Assembly: GCA_023659985.1 (NCBI GenBank)
Contig: JAGXOH010000041.1
Span: forward strand, 1 to 6,824
Reading direction: 5' to 3'
Source: Candidatus Falkowbacteria bacterium LH_S3
GTDB taxonomy: Bacteria; Patescibacteriota; Patescibacteriia; Patescibacteriales; JAGXOH01
DNA: 6,824 nt
Shown here: positions 5,235-6,824 of the stretch, in pieces
How positions within the stretch are numbered: the stretch's first letter is position 1
Layout: every line of letters starts with the position of its first letter
Translations under genes and position numbers: made by a program
Notes under the pieces: generated by a model
What the model saw: the letters and a program-made list of their open reading frames with translations, nothing else
Told to the model about the DNA's origin: nothing
The model's database searches: none

Positions 5235-6599
5235 ATGCCAATAAACCAAGAAATTTTCAAGGCCTATGACATTCGCGGGATTTATAAAAAAAGCATAGAT
5301 GAAGAGCTTTCTTATCGATTAGGACAAGCCTTTGCGGAATTAAGACAAGAAGAAACAAAAATGGAGAATTTAAATATAGTGGTGGCCGGTGATATGAGAA
5401 ATTCTACTCCACCCCTAAAAAAAGCTTTAATCAAAGGATTAACCTTTAAAGGTGTAAATGTTATAGATATAGACATAGTTTCCACCCCCACTTTCTATTT
5501 TGGCGTGGCTTATTTTGATTATGATGGAGGAATAATGGTGTCTGCCTCTCATAATCCGGCGCAATGGAACGGTTTTAAATTAACTCGGGAGCATGCCAAG
5601 CCTATAAGCTATACAACAGGAATAGAAACCTTAAAACACAAACTAAATAAAAATAAATTCTCCAAAACACAGACTCCAGGAAAAATAATAAAAAGAGAGA
5701 ATGTTTTAGAAAAACAAGTGACTCATGATTTTAATTTTTTTAATAGAAGCAAAATTAAACCGCTAAAGGTAGCGGTAGATACTGCCAATGGTATGGGCGC
5801 GCAATTTATAGAACCTATTTTTAAAAATATTGACGCGCACCTAATTTCTATGAATTTTAAATTTGATGGAAGCTTTCCCAGCCATGAAGCGGACCCGATA
5901 AAAGAAGAAAATCTTAAAGACTTAAAAAAGAAAGTGGTTAAAGAAAAATGCGACTTAGGAATAGCTATAGACGGAGACGGTGATAGAATTTTTTTTGTGG
6001 ATGATAAAGGAAAAACCATAAATCAATCAATTATTCGTGGAATATTAGCTAAAATTTTTTTACAAGACAAACCAGGATCTAAAATTTGTTATGATGTTAG
6101 ACCAGGTAGAATAACACGAGAAATAATAGAAGAAAATGGAGGTATCCCAATAGTTACTAAGGTAGGTCATTCACTTATAAAACAAAAAGTCTTAGATGAA
6201 GGAGCCTATTTTGCCGGAGAGTCTTCAGGACATTTTTTTCTTAATACAAAAATCGGGTGTTTTGAGGTCCCTATAATAATAATCGGAAAACTTTTACAGG
6301 AATTTTCAGAAATAAATGGGAAAATATCTGATTATATTAGCCTTTTTAAAAAATATTATCATTCAGGAGAAATAAATATGGAAGTTTCTAATAAACAGCT
6401 AATATTTAAAAAATTGGAGCAAAATTATCAGGATGCCAATATTAATACATTAGATGGAATTACTATAGAATATCCTGAATATTGGTTTAATGTTCGCGAA
6501 TCAAATACTGAAGAAAAAGTTAGGTTAAACTTAGAGGCTATATCTAAAAGAAAAATGAAAGAAAAAACAGAGGAAGTGATAAAAATAATAAAGGGTTAA
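5235..6599 (+). CDS. manB: phosphomannomutase/phosphoglucomutase
   Basis: A 454-residue cytosolic enzyme of the alpha-D-phosphohexomutase superfamily, close to the usual 455-465. It interconverts hexose-6-phosphate and hexose-1-phosphate (mannose and/or glucose), feeding GDP-mannose or UDP/dTDP-glucose synthesis for envelope glycans. Four domains are visible: domain 1 (about 1-155) with KAYDIRGIY and phosphoserine S105 in SASHNP; domain 2 (about 156-260) with the Mg2+ loop D246-G-D248-G-D250-R; domain 3 (about 261-375) with VGHSLIK (310-316) and sugar-binding GESSGH (328-333); domain 4 (about 376-454) with the phosphate-binding loop R421-E-S-N-T, numbered as in the Pseudomonas aeruginosa enzyme AlgC. 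All catalytic motifs are intact. No Shine-Dalgarno precedes the ATG, so translation may rely on an AT-rich, possibly very short leader. The gene is alone on its strand and flanked on both sides by the same A-rich element. Mannose versus glucose preference cannot be told from motifs; glucosamine mutase is less likely. The symbol manB is a family label. Confidence 0.93.
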   Translation: MPINQEIFKAYDIRGIYKKSIDEELSYRLGQAFAELRQEETKMENLNIVVAGDMRNSTPPLKKALIKGLTFKGVNVIDIDIVSTPTFYFGVAYFDYDGGIMVSASHNPAQWNGFKLTREHAKPISYTTGIETLKHKLNKNKFSKTQTPGKIIKRENVLEKQVTHDFNFFNRSKIKPLKVAVDTANGMGAQFIEPIFKNIDAHLISMNFKFDGSFPSHEADPIKEENLKDLKKKVVKEKCDLGIAIDGDGDRIFFVDDKGKTINQSIIRGILAKIFLQDKPGSKICYDVRPGRITREIIEENGGIPIVTKVGHSLIKQKVLDEGAYFAGESSGHFFLNTKIGCFEVPIIIIGKLLQEFSEINGKISDYISLFKKYYHSGEINMEVSNKQLIFKKLEQNYQDANINTLDGITIEYPEYWFNVRESNTEEKVRLNLEAISKRKMKEKTEEVIKIIKG

Positions 6600-6606
6600 T
6601 TGTTAG

Positions 6607-6661
6607 TTGAAACTCAAAACTCAAAATTTAAAAGTCAAAACCAAAGCTCAAAATTCAAAAC
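6607..6661 (+). repeat. A-rich element, partial copy after the mutase
   Basis: This 55-nt stretch, from TTGAAACTC to AATTCAAAAC, aligns without gaps to 5082-5136 with about 50 of 55 identities. It includes an exact 25-nt match (6637-6661 with 5112-5136). It begins 7 nt after the mutase stop codon, so any 3' end of that transcript would lie in or beyond it. Confidence 0.7.
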
Positions 6662-6708
6662 CAAAAATTAAATGAAATCCAAAATCCAAAAATTAAATGA
6701 AATCCAAA
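6661..6708 (+). repeat. 23-nt tandem direct repeat
   Basis: The 23-nt sequence at 6661-6683 recurs exactly at 6686-6708, a period of 25 nt. The unit starts CCAAAAATTAAATG and ends AAATCCAAA. It joins the partial and full copies of the A-rich element, and a related AAATCCAAATAATGAAATCC lies before copy 1 near 5042-5061. Confidence 0.75.
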
Positions 6709-6720
6709 TGTCAAAGCTCA

Positions 6721-6803
6721 AATGTCAAATGAAATATGGTTGAAACGCAAAACTCAAAGTTCAAAACTTAAAACCAAAATTCAAAATTCAAAACTGAATT
6801 AAA
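6721..6803 (+). repeat. 83-nt A-rich element, copy 2
   Basis: A full-length partner of the copy at 5063-5145 in the same orientation, with identical length and about 87 percent identity. The last 23 bases (6781-6803) are exactly the same as 5123-5145. The terminal AATTC/GAATT hairpin is conserved (6785-6789 with 6796-6800). The stretch after it, 6804-6824, shows nothing recognisable. Confidence 0.75.
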
Positions 6804-6824
6804 GCATCGTTAAGAAGTAAGAAG

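Noticed and set aside
5723..6019. Minus-strand 98-codon frame inside the mutase gene.
   Set aside because: It lies across the conserved Mg2+ loop of the mutase and has no family resemblance of its own.

Overview
This AT-rich bacterial window holds four complete protein genes. Three lie on the minus strand: glyA, a LOG/SLOG–alpha/beta-hydrolase fusion, and elp3. One, a phosphomannomutase/phosphoglucomutase, lies on the plus strand at the right end. No tRNA, rRNA, CRISPR array, insertion sequence or phage gene was recognised. TGA serves as a stop codon for glyA and the fusion gene, so recoded TGA (codes 4 and 25) is unlikely. A compact, AT-rich genome with a stand-alone Elp3, bacterial-type SHMT and long A-rich heptad repeats between genes suggests an uncultivated small-genome lineage such as Patescibacteria/CPR. 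That placement is inference, not a result.

Layout, left to right. Positions 1-138 are the tail downstream of glyA, with two inverted repeats. glyA (139-1386, minus) has a long leader with competing hairpins, driven by a near-consensus promoter (TTGACA, 17 bp, TACTAT). That promoter starts inside the T-tract of the terminator of the next gene. The fusion gene (1632-2957, minus) has a strong Shine-Dalgarno. A 432-bp gap (2958-3389) holds several palindromes and hairpins but no convincing gene. elp3 (3390-5030, minus) is followed by a perfect 19-bp inverted repeat. The divergent gap 5031-5234 and the tail 6600-6824 contain copies of the same 83-nt A-rich element, which flank the mutase gene (5235-6599, plus) in direct orientation.

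The genes do not form an obvious pathway. glyA supplies one-carbon units and glycine, Elp3 modifies the wobble uridine of tRNAs, and the mutase feeds sugar-1-phosphates into cell-envelope glycan synthesis. The fusion protein is unassigned and is the least conventional gene. Each gene appears to be its own transcription unit: spacers are 200-430 bp, and a terminator plus promoter separate the fusion gene from glyA.

No clearly new system is visible. The best leads are the LOG–hydrolase fusion, the 83-nt heptad element around the mutase, the alternative-hairpin glyA leader and the structured 432-bp gap.
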